From the NCBI GenBank assembly GCA_018830485.1, contig JAHJRQ010000022.1, positions 1 through 64,000 on the forward strand: 64,000 nucleotides of DNA, given 5' to 3'. The translations under genes were made by a program, and so were the position numbers. The notes below the pieces were generated by a model that ran no database searches, was not told the origin of the DNA, and saw nothing but the letters and a program-made list of their open reading frames with translations. How positions within the stretch are numbered: position 1 is the first letter of the stretch; each line of letters starts with the position of its first letter. Shown one piece after another: positions 8,113 to 17,558 of the stretch. Source of the DNA: Pseudomonadota bacterium (lineage in GTDB: Bacteria > Desulfobacterota > Desulfobulbia > Desulfobulbales > Desulfurivibrionaceae).

Positions 8113-9644
8113 GGTTGTATCTCTGTGGGCAGGTTGGGTGTGAGCCGTTCGTTGAAAAATGCTCCGGCCTTGCCAACGGTGTGCGGGGTGTAGGGGAGAT
8201 AGCGCTGTTGCCTGGGCTCCACGGCAATATTGTCGAAAAGTACCTTTTTGTTTGCGTCAACCATGGAGAGGTGCAGGTCCAGGATGGGGCGGAAGATATG
8301 GAGCATGCCATCCGGGCCAACCCCGACCAAGGGGCTTTCCCAGCGGCGCAGCTCGTAGCCTTTGAGCCACAGGCTTGGGCTCGGCGTGCCGGTGATCTTG
8401 TCCCGCAGGGAAGGGGCTTGACCGGTGGGATCGTCCAACTGCGCCTCCACCTCGCGGCTGCCCTGCACACTGAGCCATGACCAGGCTGGATGGTCGGGAC
8501 GCTCGGTTCGCAGCAGATGGGTCCCGTGGTCGTTAAAGGACCACTGACTGTGGCAGACGGTGCAATGCGCCTTTTTTGCATACTGTTTGTGGGCCGGATG
8601 GACAAGTTGGGGCACCAAGAGTTTCCTGCCGGTCAGCCGGGTGAAGAGCACCAGCCGATTCGCCTCAACCTGAAGGTTGTCCAAGGGCAGGGGCAGACCT
8701 GTGCGCCAGCCGTGGCAGCCGAGGCAGGTCACGGGTTTTTCTTTTTTCCCTGCAGCACCGTGTGTGCCCATGAGTTCCGCCCCGGAGTGGCAGTCGATGC
8801 AGGCCATGCCCTTTTGCTGGTGGATGTCCGGGGCGAGCTGGTGGAACTCAACCCCGTAGGGCCTGGTTTCGCTGTTGTCGGTGCGGTAGGGGGTGCGGTA
8901 CTCCAGGTTGAAGTCGTGCTCGAAGCGGCCATAATAATCCGCGCCCACGAAATTGCCGTAATGGCAGTGGAGGCACTGGCTGTCAGCAGGCGATTTGACA
9001 AAGGCGTGGCCTGTCATTGTGCCGTTGGTGTAAGCGAGATGGCAGGCGGCGCACCCGGTGCCGTGCATCGTTTCAGGATAACCGTCGCCGGAATTGTACA
9101 CATGGCAGTTGAGGCAGCGGCGGCGCAGCAGGTCATCGACCAGGTCGAGGGGCGAGTCGATTGTCTGGTGGACCGGGATTTCCGTAAGCGAGGCAAGGGA
9201 GGCCTGGCTGCCAAAGGCGGTCCGAACGGTATTGACCTCGTTGCGCAGGGTGAAATGTGGCGAGGAAGCAGCCGAGGCCACCTGAGAGGCATGGCAGTCG
9301 CCGCAGCCGGTTTGCATCTGATCCGGATGCGCCGGCCGGGCAACGAGTCCGGCATGGGCCTGATCCTTCGTTGCTCCCCCTGTGTTCCCGCCGTGGCAAT
9401 CGGTGCAGGCGAAATCGTGGTTGATGTCAAGCCGGACCAGCGGGTGGCATCCTTGGCATCCGGGTTGACGCACTGTCTGGGGCGCGGTTTCCTGAACAGC
9501 GGATTTTTCCGGAGCCTTGCTTTCTTTGCAGCCGGGAATGGATAGGAGCAGGAAGCAGAGAAACAGCAGCATGGCGCGATGTTTTTTGTTGAGACGAAAA
9601 GGCATGAACGACCGTATATCCTCGGGATTGATAATTTTCGCCAT
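8109..9644 (-). CDS. Nonahaem c-type cytochrome lipoprotein
   Basis: Up to 511 aa. There are nine CxxCH haem-binding motifs (CQGCH, CTDCH, CGDCH, CLNCH, CAACH, CLHCH, CIDCH, CLGCH, CTVCH). The N-terminus has a hydrophobic stretch ending SIPGC, a lipobox, so the protein should be anchored in the envelope facing the periplasm or outside. A second in-frame ATG at 9605 (MPFRLNKKHRAM) would give a more conventional signal peptide. The C-terminal 150 residues lack haem motifs. It probably carries electrons between periplasmic donors and an extracellular or membrane acceptor; no specific family is recognised. It is translationally coupled to rlpA. Confidence 0.88.
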   Translation of the reverse strand: MAKIINPEDIRSFMPFRLNKKHRAMLLFLCFLLLSIPGCKESKAPEKSAVQETAPQTVRQPGCQGCHPLVRLDINHDFACTDCHGGNTGGATKDQAHAGLVARPAHPDQMQTGCGDCHASQVASAASSPHFTLRNEVNTVRTAFGSQASLASLTEIPVHQTIDSPLDLVDDLLRRRCLNCHVYNSGDGYPETMHGTGCAACHLAYTNGTMTGHAFVKSPADSQCLHCHYGNFVGADYYGRFEHDFNLEYRTPYRTDNSETRPYGVEFHQLAPDIHQQKGMACIDCHSGAELMGTHGAAGKKEKPVTCLGCHGWRTGLPLPLDNLQVEANRLVLFTRLTGRKLLVPQLVHPAHKQYAKKAHCTVCHSQWSFNDHGTHLLRTERPDHPAWSWLSVQGSREVEAQLDDPTGQAPSLRDKITGTPSPSLWLKGYELRRWESPLVGVGPDGMLHIFRPILDLHLSMVDANKKVLFDNIAVEPRQQRYLPYTPHTVGKAGAFFNERLTPNLPTEIQP

Positions 9645-9748
9645 ACTACCTTAATTGCGGCACAGGCAACAAGCAGCAATTGCATCGCAAGAAGAGATCT
9701 CTCTGGGCAATTGTGCGGATGAGGAGGGGAAAGCCTGGAAGTTTCCGC

Positions 9749-11698
9749 TTAGTATTTGTCCTGGGACCACATCTCCGGCTGAAAACCGATGGCCTTGTTG
9801 CGACCGGAGTCCTTTGCCCGATAAAGGGCGACGTCGGCGAACTTGATCGCTTCCCAGAAGCCTTGGGTGTCGTCTGGGAAAAGGCTGTGCCCGATACTGA
9901 GGGTCTTTTTAAGGGTTCCGTCCGGGATGTTGATAATCGTCTGCTCCATGGTGCTGCGGATTCTTTCGGCAAGCTCGGAAACCTCGTTGCGGCCATGCAC
10001 ATCGGTGAGCAGAATCAGAAATTCCTCCCCGCCATAACGGATGACCGTGTCCGAGGCCCTGACACAGCTTTTGAGCACCTCCGCGGTTTTGATAAGCACC
10101 ACGTCGCCGGTTTCATGGCCGTATGTGTCATTGACCTCCTTGAAGAAATCCATGTCGCACATGAGGATGCCGAGTTTTGAGGCGCGCCGCATTGTGTTTG
10201 CGACCAGAGTTTCGGTGTAGGTCTCGAGAAAACGTCTGTTGTAAAGGTCGGTCATCGGGTCTTTGAGGGTGGTTTCCTGCAATGCCGAGGCAAAGCGCTT
10301 GGCCTCAAGCACCGGCGTTGCCTCTTTGATGTAGCGGCTGGCTCTCCCGATGTTTTTTTCAAAAATCTTCATTTCCGACGGCGGGCAGTTTTTGTCCAGA
10401 AGGAACTGGACGATGCCCACGGCCCTGCCGTTGGCAATCATGGGGATGCAGTGGTGCTCCAGTCTGTCCCCGTGGGGGAATTTTTTGCAGATGGCAGGGT
10501 ATTCGATGGAGGAGATAGGATGTCCGGTGCGTTTGGCACGGCAATAATTACAATCGTCGAGGATATCAGGGCTGCAGATGTTTTCATGGGCGGAGGCAAA
10601 GGCAACGTTCATGGTATTCTTGCTGCCGGAAATTTCATAAACAAAAAGGTCTTTGAACGTAAAACGGTCCTGCAGCAGATTGGCCAAACGCTTGTTTACC
10701 TCCGTGGTGGTTTCTTCCTCTTCAATGACCGCCTTGAAGGTGTTCAGACTGAAAATGTTGTCGACCAGGGTGTTCAGTTCCTTTGCCAGTTGGCCGACTT
10801 CGTCGTGGGTGTGAACCTCGATCCGCTGGGACAGGGTTCCTTCTTCCTTTGCGATCTGCTTGATCTTGGCGAGGATATCCTTGAGTGGAACCACAATGAG
10901 CAGGATGTACAAGATGGTGCCGATGAAGAGAATAACGGCGATGATGGAACTGGTAAGATAGAGATTGAGCTGCGAGGCTGAGATTGTTGTCGCGGTTTCT
11001 TTGAGGTTATGATTGTAGCTGTCGTTTACGGTTATGGCCAGGTCGGTGACAAGGTTGTGCAACTCATCGAGGTTTCCCACTACCTCTTCGGTGTAGGTGT
11101 TGGCCGCGGCACTGCCGGGCTGATGGGCAAGAGCGTCCACCAGTCCATTGAAGTTTGTATCAAGGTCGGTGAATTCGGCGATGATCTCATTGACCAGGAG
11201 TGTCATTTCCGGACTGCGGGCAGGGGCAATCGTGATGATGTCCATGGTTTTCTGGGAAACCTTTGCCACATCCATGATGGTGCCGCCATCCTTCATGGCA
11301 AGGACCATGCGTTCCAGGGTCTCCATTCGCTGGCGGTTCTCCAGGATGTTTTTGTCGTCTGCCGTAACATTTTTCTGGTTCAGCAGGTGGATGAGGGAAA
11401 TTTTGAAGCCGTTGAGGCTCCGGAGAATGTATTGACTTACCTTGTATTGGGGGATGTTTTCATCTTTGATGTTGTCGGTGAGTTTTTCTATTGTGTGCAG
11501 GGTGTAAGTGTTCTGGGCGAGGATCAGGGTGAAGCCGAGAAGCGAGACGATCAGCATGCCCAGGAGTTTTCCGGTGATTCCGGTGTCAAGAGCTTTTCTG
11601 ATCAAGCAACTGAAAGGATTTTTTTTCTGACAGCTGAATAGCCCGGGTGCTTGCTGATCAGCAGTCTGTTCCGTTGCATTCTTCTGTTGTTCGGGCAT
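9749..11698 (-). CDS. Membrane diguanylate cyclase with HAMP and Cys-rich GAF-like sensor
   Basis: 649 aa from an ATG at 11698 preceded by AAGGA; upstream extensions look non-coding. Order: short cytoplasmic N-terminus, TM1 (about 42-62), a helical periplasmic domain of some 170 aa, TM2 (ASQLNLYLTSSIIAVILFIGTILYI region), a HAMP domain, a GAF-like domain with five cysteines (ICSPDILDDCNYCRAK, AICKKF, HHCIPM), and a GGDEF domain with RYGGEEF as active site. An RxxD inhibitory site (RASD) lies five residues before it, so product inhibition by c-di-GMP is expected. It synthesises c-di-GMP from GTP. The signal is unknown; the cysteine cluster suggests a metal or redox ligand. Confidence 0.9.
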   Translation of the reverse strand: MPEQQKNATEQTADQQAPGLFSCQKKNPFSCLIRKALDTGITGKLLGMLIVSLLGFTLILAQNTYTLHTIEKLTDNIKDENIPQYKVSQYILRSLNGFKISLIHLLNQKNVTADDKNILENRQRMETLERMVLAMKDGGTIMDVAKVSQKTMDIITIAPARSPEMTLLVNEIIAEFTDLDTNFNGLVDALAHQPGSAAANTYTEEVVGNLDELHNLVTDLAITVNDSYNHNLKETATTISASQLNLYLTSSIIAVILFIGTILYILLIVVPLKDILAKIKQIAKEEGTLSQRIEVHTHDEVGQLAKELNTLVDNIFSLNTFKAVIEEEETTTEVNKRLANLLQDRFTFKDLFVYEISGSKNTMNVAFASAHENICSPDILDDCNYCRAKRTGHPISSIEYPAICKKFPHGDRLEHHCIPMIANGRAVGIVQFLLDKNCPPSEMKIFEKNIGRASRYIKEATPVLEAKRFASALQETTLKDPMTDLYNRRFLETYTETLVANTMRRASKLGILMCDMDFFKEVNDTYGHETGDVVLIKTAEVLKSCVRASDTVIRYGGEEFLILLTDVHGRNEVSELAERIRSTMEQTIINIPDGTLKKTLSIGHSLFPDDTQGFWEAIKFADVALYRAKDSGRNKAIGFQPEMWSQDKY

Positions 11699-11860
11699 AT
11701 GCGGTCCTTTTTTGCGGAGAGGCAAAGGCAAATTGGAAGAGCGTATCGCAATTTGCAGGCTGGGGGAGTCCTGTCTTGTAGTATCTATCGATAGTAACGA
11801 ATATTTTTTGGATAAGTAAAGGATAAATATTGAAAAGAACACCGCGTGACAGATTCATCC

Positions 11861-12113
11861 CATTGCCCCCCCCCAAAAAAAAAATCTGATTACCATCGAA
11901 CTTCAGCCAGCATTTAAGAGTGGCAAGGCAACATGTTGATATGTAACGTTTTTTTGATTTGTTCGCCTGGCACAACCAAGTCATTCCCGCGCAGGCGGGA
12001 ATCCAGAGGAATTAGCCAGATGGCCTGGATTCCCGCCTGCGCGGGAATGACGTTAAAGAACTGGCTGAAGATTAGTGGTAATCAGAAAAAAATAAATTTT
12101 GGCGGCAATATGC
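11861..12113. repeat. MITE/BIME-like inverted repeat with a 26-bp perfect REP palindrome
   Basis: Centre: arms 11981-12006 and 12025-12050 are perfect 26-bp inverted copies (TCATTCCCGCGCAGGCGGGA-type REP) around an 18-nt loop. Outside these, a second pair of arms is also inverted: CTGATTACCA then CTTCAGCCAG near 11885-11915 matches the complement of 12060-12085, and CCCATTGCC at the left end resembles the complement of GGCGGCAATATG at the right end. The whole is about 250 bp with imperfect terminal inverted repeats and no gene. Confidence 0.65.
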
Positions 12114-12476
12114 CTGTTCCCTGCATGGTCGCCTCCGGCAACAGGGGTGTGATCTGTCAGCGGAAATGAAGCCGGGCGGCCGCGGGAATTTTTTTAGCGT
12201 GTTCGTTCTGTTTGAGCCATCTTGGAAGCTTCTCTTGTCAAAAGGGGCATTTTCCTTTGGACAAAAGAGGGCGGGATGCTGTATTTTATTGTGGATGTTT
12301 ATTGTGCGGCTCGATTGTCTCGGGCTGTTGTCCTTGTCTGCTGTTTGTCGATTGCTTGGTGGAATTCCGGCGCAAGTCTCGCTTCGCCTGTGTCGCGTTG
12401 CGGCGATGGGTTGTATTACTCGCGCTAACACCAGCCACCGTGTTTTTCCCCTATTTTACGAGACCGGCGCCATTTT
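12114..12476. other. Gene-free stretch upstream of pyrG
   Basis: About 360 nt between the inverted-repeat element and the pyrG start. Open frames here are short and have neither coding character nor ribosome-binding sites. It presumably carries the pyrG promoter and leader; I could not find a convincing promoter, riboswitch or terminator in it. Confidence 0.5.
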
Positions 12477-14132
12477 ATGAAAACTACCAATCAGACCCAT
12501 CGGACCAAGTTCATTTTTATCACCGGCGGCGTTCTTTCGTCCCTGGGCAAAGGGCTGGCAGCCGCGTCCATCGGCGCTTTGCTTGAGAGCCGCGGACTGT
12601 CCATCACCTTTCAGAAGCTGGACCCGTACATCAACGTGGACCCCGGCACCATGAACCCCTTCCAGCACGGCGAGGTATACGTTACCGACGACGGCGCGGA
12701 GACCGATCTGGATCTCGGCCATTACGAGCGGTACACCTCCGTGGCCCTGGGGCAGCGCAACAACTACACTTCCGGCCGCATCTACCATTCGGTGATCAGC
12801 AAGGAGCGGCGCGGCGAGTACCTGGGCGGCACCGTGCAGGTGATCCCCCATGTCACCGACGAGATTAAGAGAGCCATTCTCCAGTTCGAAGGCGAGGTGG
12901 ATGTGGCCATCATCGAGATCGGCGGCACCATCGGCGATATCGAAGGGCTGCCTTTTCTGGAGGCGATCCGTCAGTTCCGCACCGATGTGGGGAAGGAAAA
13001 TTCCCTGTACATCCATGTTACCTGGGTTCCCTACATCAAGACCGCGGGCGAGGTGAAGACCAAGCCCACCCAGCACAGCGTCAAGGAGCTGCGCGCCATC
13101 GGCATCCAGCCGGATATTTTGCTCTGCCGCACGGAAAGCCTGCTCAGTAACGAGCTGAAGGCCAAGATATCCCTGTTCTGCAACGTGGAGAAAGAGGCGG
13201 TGATCACGGCCCGCGATGTGGACAACATCTACGAGGTGCCGCTCTGTTTCCACGCCGAGGGGCTCGACGACATCATCCTCAACAAGCTCAATATCTGGAC
13301 CGGAGCGCCGCGTCTTGATGCCTGGCAGGAGCTGGTCGATAAGGTCAAGCACCCGAAACGCGAGGTGGAAATCGGCATCATCGGCAAATATGTTGATCTG
13401 ACCGAGTCGTACAAGAGTCTGCACGAAGCTTTGGTGCATGGGGGGGTGGCCAACGAGGCCAAGGTGCGGCTCCGCTATGTGAGCGCCGAGGAGATTGAAG
13501 AGAAGGGGGCCGAGGGCTTGCTGGCCGGCTGCCACGGTGTCTTGGTGCCGGGCGGTTTCGGCAGCCGCGGGGTGGCGGGCAAGATCCAGGCCGTGACCTT
13601 TGCCAGGGAGAAAAAAATCCCCTATTTCGGCATCTGCCTCGGCATGCAGCTTGCGGTGATCGAGTTCGCCAGAAATGTCGCCGGCATGAAAGACGCGGAC
13701 AGCACCGAGTTCAACCAGTTGACCAAGCACCCGGTTATTTATTTCATCAAGGAATGGTACGATTACCGCACCGGCAAAACCCAGATCCGCGACGAAGCCA
13801 CCGACCTGGGCGGCACCCTGCGGTTGGGGGCCTACCCCTGCAAGATGGTGGAAAACACCTTTGCCCACGCGGCGTATGGTACAGGCGAGATCCAAGAGCG
13901 GCATCGGCACCGCTACGAATTCAACAACCTCTTTAAGGACGAATTGGTGCAGCACGGGCTCATTATCAGCGGCACCTCCCCGGACGAAAAGCTGGTGGAG
14001 ATTGTTGAGCTGCCCGACCATCCGTGGTTTCTTGGCTGCCAGTTCCATCCGGAGTTCAAGTCCGGCCCCATGAAGCCGCATCCTTTGTTTAAGGATTTTA
14101 TCAAGGCGGCCCTCACGAACGCCGGAATTTAA
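12477..14132 (+). CDS. pyrG: CTP synthase
   Basis: 551 aa, normal for the family. It aminates UTP to CTP using glutamine. The N-terminal synthetase domain starts [16 protein letters not shown] (P-loop-like) and continues with [19 protein letters not shown]; the C-terminal class I glutamine amidotransferase domain has GICLGMQL with the nucleophile Cys and the catalytic FHPEFKS His/Glu near the end. It starts the plus-strand run pyrG-kdsA-kdsC-lptC-pyrF, where CTP is needed for CMP-KDO and lipid synthesis. A long open frame of 541 codons lies antisense to it and is a composition artefact. Confidence 0.97.
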   Translation: MKTTNQTHRTKFIFITGGVLSSLGKGLAAASIGALLESRGLSITFQKLDPYINVDPGTMNPFQHGEVYVTDDGAETDLDLGHYERYTSVALGQRNNYTSGRIYHSVISKERRGEYLGGTVQVIPHVTDEIKRAILQFEGEVDVAIIEIGGTIGDIEGLPFLEAIRQFRTDVGKENSLYIHVTWVPYIKTAGEVKTKPTQHSVKELRAIGIQPDILLCRTESLLSNELKAKISLFCNVEKEAVITARDVDNIYEVPLCFHAEGLDDIILNKLNIWTGAPRLDAWQELVDKVKHPKREVEIGIIGKYVDLTESYKSLHEALVHGGVANEAKVRLRYVSAEEIEEKGAEGLLAGCHGVLVPGGFGSRGVAGKIQAVTFAREKKIPYFGICLGMQLAVIEFARNVAGMKDADSTEFNQLTKHPVIYFIKEWYDYRTGKTQIRDEATDLGGTLRLGAYPCKMVENTFAHAAYGTGEIQERHRHRYEFNNLFKDELVQHGLIISGTSPDEKLVEIVELPDHPWFLGCQFHPEFKSGPMKPHPLFKDFIKAALTNAGI

Positions 14133-14220
14133 GATCCAAGGTTAAAGGCTCAAGGAGAAGAACCCAGGTAAAACCTTTATCCTTTCACCTTGGACCTGTC
14201 TTTAACGAAGGAGAGCTAAA

Positions 14221-15063
14221 GTGGAGTCTGTTCGTATCCCGGATTTTTTTGAGGTCGGTCCCAACCGGCCTTTTTTGTTGATCGGCGGCCCGTGTGTCAT
14301 CGAATCGGCCGACCTGTGCCGCGAAGTGGCTGCGGGGCTTAAAGAGATTTGCGGCCGGTTGGGCATTTCCTACATGTTCAAGGCCTCCTATGACAAGGCC
14401 AACCGGACCTCGCTCGCTGCCTTCCGCGGCCCCGGCCTGGACGAGGGGTTGCGCATCCTGGCCGATATCCGCCGGGATTTTGGGGTGCCGGTGGTTTCCG
14501 ATGTGCATGAGGTGGCCCAGGTCGGTCCGGCCGCCGAGGTGTTGGATGTCCTGCAGATTCCCGCCTTCCTCTGCCGCCAGACCGATCTGCTGGTGGCTGC
14601 GGCCCGAAGCGGCAAGGTGGTGAGCCTCAAAAAAGGCCAGTTTGTCTCGCCCTGGGATATGCAGCACGCGGTGAGCAAGATCAACGCGGTGACAAAAGAT
14701 AAGCTGATGCTCATGGAACGGGGCACAACCTTCGGTTACAACAATCTGGTCGTTGACATGCGCTCCCTGCCGGTGATGCGCTCCTTCGGCTGCCCGGTTA
14801 TCTACGATGCCACCCACAGCGTCCAATTGCCCGGCGGGGCAGGGGGCAGCTCCGGCGGCCAGCGCGAGTTTATCCCGACCCTGGCCCGGGCCGCCGTGGC
14901 GGCGGGGATCGACGGGTTGTTCATGGAGATCCATCCCGATCCGGCCAAGGCCCTGTGCGACGGGCCCAATTCCATGCCCCTCAACGGCGTGGAACCCTTG
15001 CTCGCCCATCTTGTGGAGATTCATGCCCTTATCCAGCGGCAAGCAGCGGAGGGCGGTCCATGA
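14221..15063 (+). CDS. kdsA: 3-deoxy-8-phosphooctulonate (KDO-8-P) synthase
   Basis: 280 aa. GTG start at 14221 with GAAGGAGAG upstream. It condenses arabinose-5-phosphate and phosphoenolpyruvate to KDO-8-P, the first committed step to the inner-core sugar of LPS. Family motifs are FLLIGGPCVIESADLC, KASYDKANRTS, and VIYDATHSVQLPGG, followed by MEIHPDP. Lys and His residues of the active site are in place. The stop codon overlaps the kdsC start (ATGA), so both are made from one message. Confidence 0.96.
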   Translation: MESVRIPDFFEVGPNRPFLLIGGPCVIESADLCREVAAGLKEICGRLGISYMFKASYDKANRTSLAAFRGPGLDEGLRILADIRRDFGVPVVSDVHEVAQVGPAAEVLDVLQIPAFLCRQTDLLVAAARSGKVVSLKKGQFVSPWDMQHAVSKINAVTKDKLMLMERGTTFGYNNLVVDMRSLPVMRSFGCPVIYDATHSVQLPGGAGGSSGGQREFIPTLARAAVAAGIDGLFMEIHPDPAKALCDGPNSMPLNGVEPLLAHLVEIHALIQRQAAEGGP

Positions 15064-15704
15064 CCGGCAACGGTTCCCGCGGCATCCCGGGCGGCCAGTA
15101 CCCTTCCGACTGCGAGGTCACCGACGGGTTGCGCCAGCGGGCCATGTCGCGGAGTGGTCAGGACGAGCGCGGTTATGCCTGGCGCGCCTGCCTGCCCAGG
15201 GCAAAGGAGATCCAGCTCCTGCTCCTTGACGTGGACGGGGTGCTCACCGACGGCACCATCACCTACGGCAATTCCGGCACGGAGCTGAAATCCTTCAACA
15301 TCAAGGACGGCTTCGGCATCCGCCTTCTGCGGGAATCGGGAGTGGAGGTGGGCATCATCACCGCCCGCCGTTCCGAGGCGGTGGAGCGCAGGGCCCAGGA
15401 TCTGAAGCTGGCCCACCTCTACCAGGGGGTGGGCAACAAGATCGAGGCCTTCACCGAGATCCTCGCCGCCCAGAAGCTCACCCCGCAGCAGGTTGCCTAC
15501 ATGGGGGATGACTGGCTCGATCTGCCCCTGCTCAGCCGGGTGGGCTTGGCGGCAGCGGCGGCCGACGGCGTGGCCGAGGTCAGGGCGGTTGCCCATTATG
15601 TGACCAGGCAGGTCGGAGGCAGGGGGGCGGTGCGCGAATTGTGTGAGTTGATCATCGAGGCCAAAGGACGGCGGGAAGAGCTGTTGGCGAGGTATCTGCG
15701 ATGA
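15060..15704 (+). CDS. kdsC: KDO-8-phosphate phosphatase (HAD family)
   Basis: 214 aa from the ATG overlapping the kdsA stop. Haloacid dehalogenase fold of the C0 type: LLLDVDGVLTDG carries the catalytic Asp pair, IITARRSEAVERRA the second motif and MGDDWLDLPLL the metal-binding acidic residues. It removes phosphate from KDO-8-P. The first 45-50 residues extend beyond the usual KdsC start and look unstructured; an internal ATG (MSRSGQDERG) could be the true start, but the ATGA coupling favours 15060. Confidence 0.92.
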   Translation: MTGNGSRGIPGGQYPSDCEVTDGLRQRAMSRSGQDERGYAWRACLPRAKEIQLLLLDVDGVLTDGTITYGNSGTELKSFNIKDGFGIRLLRESGVEVGIITARRSEAVERRAQDLKLAHLYQGVGNKIEAFTEILAAQKLTPQQVAYMGDDWLDLPLLSRVGLAAAAADGVAEVRAVAHYVTRQVGGRGAVRELCELIIEAKGRREELLARYLR

Positions 15705-16276
15705 TGACCGGTTACCGCAATATCCTCTGGGCCTTGCCCTTGATTCTTGCTCTTTCCTGGCCGATTTGGGGCGGAGGGTTCACCCGGGTTCTCGCTCCCC
15801 GCGGCGGCATGGATTCCGGCGCTACTCTTGCTGCGCCCAAGGCCGCGACCGCAGGCGCCGGTTTCAGTATGGAGGGGGTCTTGTTTTCCCAATTGAAAAA
15901 CGGGGTGCGGGACTGGCAGATCCAGGCCAAGCGGCTCCATTCCGGAGAAGACCAGGACAGAATGCAGCTCGTAACGGTGGAGGCGCAGGTTTTCAAGAAC
16001 GCTGAACGCAGGTTTGTGATCACCGGTCAGGAAGGCGAATACAACAGCAAGCAAAAAATTCTCACCATGCGCAACGAAGTCAAGGTGCAGGCCGAGAAAG
16101 GCATGCTGATTCAGTCCGACAGCCTGAGCTATGACGATCAGGCCCGAAAGATCACGACCCTGGACCCGGTGCAGATCACCGACAAAAACCTGGACATCCG
16201 CGGCATGGGGATGGCGTATGACATGGAAAAGGATTCCTACGATGTCCGCGGCCGGGTCAAGGTGGACATCCAGTAA
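15701..16276 (+). CDS. lptC: LPS export ABC transporter periplasmic protein LptC
   Basis: 191 aa. An N-terminal membrane anchor (ILWALPLILALSWPIW) is followed by a beta-jellyroll-type OstA/LptC domain (FKNAERRFVITGQEGEYNSK and the repeated KITTLDPVQITDKNLDIRG pattern). It links the inner-membrane LptBFG transporter to the LptA bridge. Its start overlaps the end of kdsC (ATGATGA). lptA and lptB, usual next neighbours, are absent; pyrF follows instead. Confidence 0.88.
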   Translation: MMTGYRNILWALPLILALSWPIWGGGFTRVLAPRGGMDSGATLAAPKAATAGAGFSMEGVLFSQLKNGVRDWQIQAKRLHSGEDQDRMQLVTVEAQVFKNAERRFVITGQEGEYNSKQKILTMRNEVKVQAEKGMLIQSDSLSYDDQARKITTLDPVQITDKNLDIRGMGMAYDMEKDSYDVRGRVKVDIQ

Positions 16277-16301
16277 GATCGGCAGAAGGAAAAGGTAGCG
16301 C

Positions 16302-17009
16302 GTGAAAGATATTCCCTTGAAAGAACGGATCATCCTGGCCCTTGACGTGGAAACCCCGGAGCAGGCCAGGGATCTGGTGAAAAAAACAGAATCCCATCTT
16401 GGTTTTTACAAGGTCGGGCTGCAGCTTTTCATGGCCGACTGGTTCCGGACCGTTGACTGGCTGGTTGACCGGGGCCACAAGGTGATGCTGGATCTCAAAT
16501 TTTTCGATATCCCGGAGACGGTCAAGCTTGCCGTGGCCCAACTGAGAAGCCACGGGGTGAGCCTGGCCACCGTGCACGGCAACGACCCGATCATCCGGGC
16601 GGCCCTGGAGGAAAAAGGCGACATCAAGCTGCTGGCCGTGACCGTGCTCACCAGTTTCGGCGAGGATGATCTGCGGGCCATGGGCATGACCCAGTCCATC
16701 GAGGATCTCGTCTATTTCCGGGCCAAACGGGCGCTGGAACTGGGCTGCGACGGGGTGGTCTCCTCCGGTCTTGAGGCGGCCAGGTTGCGCGACGGGCTTG
16801 GCGAGAAGCTGTTGCTGGTCACGCCGGGAATCAGGCCGGGGGCCAATGTGCTGGACACGGCCGACGACCAGACCCGGATCATGACCGCAGGCCGCGCCAT
16901 CACAAGCGGCGCCGATCAGGTGGTCGTGGGCCGCCCCATCTCCAAGGCCGCTGATCCCATCGCGGTTATCGAAGCCATGCAGCAGGAGATTGCCCGGACT
17001 CTTCGGTAA
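16302..17009 (+). CDS. pyrF: Orotidine 5'-phosphate decarboxylase
   Basis: 235 aa, GTG start at 16302 (context AGGAAAAGGTAGCGC upstream). It decarboxylates OMP to UMP, the last step of pyrimidine synthesis. The signature MLDLKFFDIPETV contains the Lys/Asp catalytic array, and the phosphate-binding end is VVGRPISKAADP. The N-terminal LALDVETPEQA is typical. It closes the pyrG-kdsA-kdsC-lptC run, 25 nt after lptC. Confidence 0.96.
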   Translation: MKDIPLKERIILALDVETPEQARDLVKKTESHLGFYKVGLQLFMADWFRTVDWLVDRGHKVMLDLKFFDIPETVKLAVAQLRSHGVSLATVHGNDPIIRAALEEKGDIKLLAVTVLTSFGEDDLRAMGMTQSIEDLVYFRAKRALELGCDGVVSSGLEAARLRDGLGEKLLLVTPGIRPGANVLDTADDQTRIMTAGRAITSGADQVVVGRPISKAADPIAVIEAMQQEIARTLR

Positions 17010-17239
17010 GGCAAGAGCCTGGCAGGCAACCTGGGTATCCAAATTTCCTCTCCTCCCGTTTTTTTCACGCAGAGAACAGCAACCCATTTTCGCAAGCGAA
17101 CAACACCCCCTCTGTCCTCAAATGCCGACAGGACAAGCATCCTGGGCAACTTTCCCTCCGCCCCTTTACATCCGGTTTTTCAGGGCATATAGTAAAATAC
17201 ACGAATTCTGAAGAGCAGAACACAACAGGAGGACGCGCC

Positions 17240-17488
17240 ATGCACACCAAAGAAGAGCTGTGTGAGAAGATCAAGGCTGTTTTTCCGGAGATAGGCGCCT
17301 GCGGCATCGACCTCAAGGTTGATTACGACAAGGACAACAAGGCCTGGGTCGTTGATCTCAAGAAGGACAAGCATGAGCTCAAGACCTTCCTGGAGGACTC
17401 CGAAGCGCAACAGTGCATGGACGGTAAGCAATGCGTGTCGTTGGGTCTGCAGATCGGCCAGCTCAGGAAAAATATCGAGCAGATGTAG
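17240..17488 (+). CDS. Small conserved-looking hypothetical protein
   Basis: 82 aa, start supported by AGGAGG at 17229. Charged and soluble, with four cysteines (EELCEKI, IGACGIDL, QQCMDGKQCVSL) and no membrane segment or signal. The region KVDYDKDNKAWVVDLKKDKHELKTFLE looks like a small alpha/beta domain. I do not recognise the family. It sits 70 nt upstream of the selenoprotein gene on the same strand, so a redox association is possible but unproven. Confidence 0.7.
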   Translation: MHTKEELCEKIKAVFPEIGACGIDLKVDYDKDNKAWVVDLKKDKHELKTFLEDSEAQQCMDGKQCVSLGLQIGQLRKNIEQM

Positions 17489-17558
17489 CGTGGCGCGGTT
17501 CTGAAGCAAACTGCGATAAAGGGGTGTTTATCCACTAACCACACGAGGAGGGACAACC

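Noticed and set aside
12456-14081. Long minus-strand open frame (541 codons) across pyrG
   Set aside because: Mirror image of a GC-rich, codon-biased gene; no ribosome-binding site and low-complexity hydrophobic/His-rich composition. pyrG on the other strand is unequivocal.
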